Source of the DNA: a bacterium
Lineage (GTDB): Bacteria; SZUA-79; Acidulodesulfobacterales; Acidulodesulfobacteraceae
Assembly: GCA_021794335.1 (NCBI GenBank)
Contig: JAJYQZ010000330.1
Span: forward strand, 1-58,065
DNA: 58,065 nucleotides
Reading direction: 5' to 3'
The notes under the pieces were generated by a model. The model had not been told where the DNA came from. It saw only the letters and a list, made by a program, of their open reading frames with translations, and searched no databases. The translations under genes were made by a program, and so were the position numbers. Positions 57,676 to 58,065 of this stretch are shown one piece after another. Each line of letters begins with the position of its first letter. Positions within the stretch are counted from its first letter, which is position 1.

Positions 57676-58065
57676 CGAACATTGAGCATAAAATAACGAC
57701 GGTTTCGACATATTTTTCGGTTATGCTGATAGTTAGTAATAGTATTAGTAAAATATTTTTTACGGGTCTTTTAATTACAGTGTTCGGTTCGACCTTTCCG
57801 GACTGGGATTTAAAAATATTCGGGCAAGGTTCTTCTCCAGAGGGCTTTATAAACATCTGGGGTCATAGAGGGATAATGCATTATTATAAAACTTATTTAT
57901 TTCTTTATCTTTTAATACTTAGCGGGTTATTTATCGTAAGCATACTTTACGGCGGAATCGGTTTTATCTGGTTTTTTGCGGTGAGTTGCTTTATATTTGC
58001 GTGCTTCGCTCACATACTGGAAGATTCTGTAACGACTGTAGGAGTTCCTATTTATAAGGTTGTAA
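57672..58065 (+). CDS. YdjM-like membrane-bound metal-dependent hydrolase (cut by window edge)
   Basis: The first 131 codons of a membrane protein whose visible motifs FPDWDLKIFG (about 41-50), GHRGIMHYY (about 64-72) and AHILEDSVTTVGVPIYKV (about 113-130) match the YdjM/LexA-regulated membrane hydrolase family (PDxD, HRGxTH, HxxxDxxTxxGV). Three to four membrane helices are visible. The ATG overlaps the traF stop by 4 bases, so it belongs to the conjugation operon. Its role there is unknown. Confidence 0.75.
   Translation, partial: MTNIEHKITTVSTYFSVMLIVSNSISKIFFTGLLITVFGSTFPDWDLKIFGQGSSPEGFINIWGHRGIMHYYKTYLFLYLLILSGLFIVSILYGGIGFIWFFAVSCFIFACFAHILEDSVTTVGVPIYKVV

Larger units (their letters stand above)
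29046..58065. mobile_element. integrated conjugative element with plasmid-type replicon (left part)
   Basis: From tRNA-Arg(CCT) to the right edge every recognisable module belongs to a conjugative element: methyltransferase and accessory genes, TraD coupling protein, relaxosome protein, oriT candidate, MobF relaxase, ParAB with parS-like sites, iteron-controlled replication initiator, a cargo block, and a VirB8-VirB9-VirB10-VirB1-TraF operon. The left half is all minus strand and the right half almost all plus strand, diverging near 47 kb. No integrase, VirB4 or right attachment site is in view. It may be an ICE that also replicates as a plasmid, or an integrated conjugative plasmid. Confidence 0.8.

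Overview
The window looks like a low-GC Gram-negative chromosome carrying the left part of an integrated conjugative element. The host part (1 to about 29045) encodes sulfide:quinone oxidoreductase, a DsrE-family sulfur protein, menaquinone/ubiquinone methylation (UbiE), outer-membrane efflux proteins, glycosyltransferases and ArsB. Short AT-rich intergenic regions and many weak Shine-Dalgarno sites are typical here. A sulfur-metabolising, acid- or metal-exposed deltaproteobacterium-like lineage (for example the Sva0485 / Acidulodesulfobacterales group) would fit, but that is an inference from gene content only.

Host layout: partial thiE, a small protein and sqr (minus strand); a globin-sensor/PsiE-like membrane protein; tRNA-Pro(TGG); a chemoreceptor fused to a PhnD-like binding domain; two glycosyltransferases; tRNA-Pro(GGG); arsB; recD2; tRNA-Ser(GCT) and a duplicated, disrupted copy; pyruvate kinase; a membrane transporter-like protein; a lytic transglycosylase; DsrE; ArsR-type regulator and TolC; FmdB-like zinc ribbon; a frameshifted GT8 glycosyltransferase; proS-ispG; MscS; a TolC-EmrA-cytochrome c operon under a promoter with an operator-like dyad; ubiE; tRNA-Arg(ACG) and tRNA-Arg(CCT).

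Directly after tRNA-Arg(CCT) gene content changes to a conjugative element that runs off the right edge. Its left arm (29.1-46.9 kb, all minus strand) holds accessory genes (GNHRT-motif protein, atypical radical SAM protein, DNA methyltransferase, a multi-HTH protein), the coupling protein TraD, a ribbon-helix-helix accessory protein, an F-like oriT candidate, a MobF relaxase-helicase, ParAB with three parS-like palindromes, small helpers, and a replication initiator with six perfect 22-bp iterons. Its right arm (53.7 kb to the edge, plus strand) is the start of a VirB/Trb-type type IV secretion operon: VirB8, VirB9, VirB10, VirB1-like transglycosylase, TraF peptidase, then a YdjM-like membrane protein. 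No integrase is visible; it may lie beyond the window.

Between the arms (47.1-53.6 kb) is a cargo block flanked by a 66-bp inverted repeat (62/66 identical) that carries a promoter at each end. The block holds an EexN-like entry-exclusion lipoprotein, an ORF6N protein, an EcoRI-family adenine methyltransferase coupled to a DUF262-HNH nuclease, an AbiEii toxin remnant, a DUF2335 membrane protein next to a Panacea-domain (DUF4065) protein, and an XRE regulator. The most striking signal is a run of ten G in the methyltransferase: its length decides which of two plausible C-termini is translated. This is the signature expected of a phase-variable restriction or defence system, although an assembly error in the homopolymer must be excluded.
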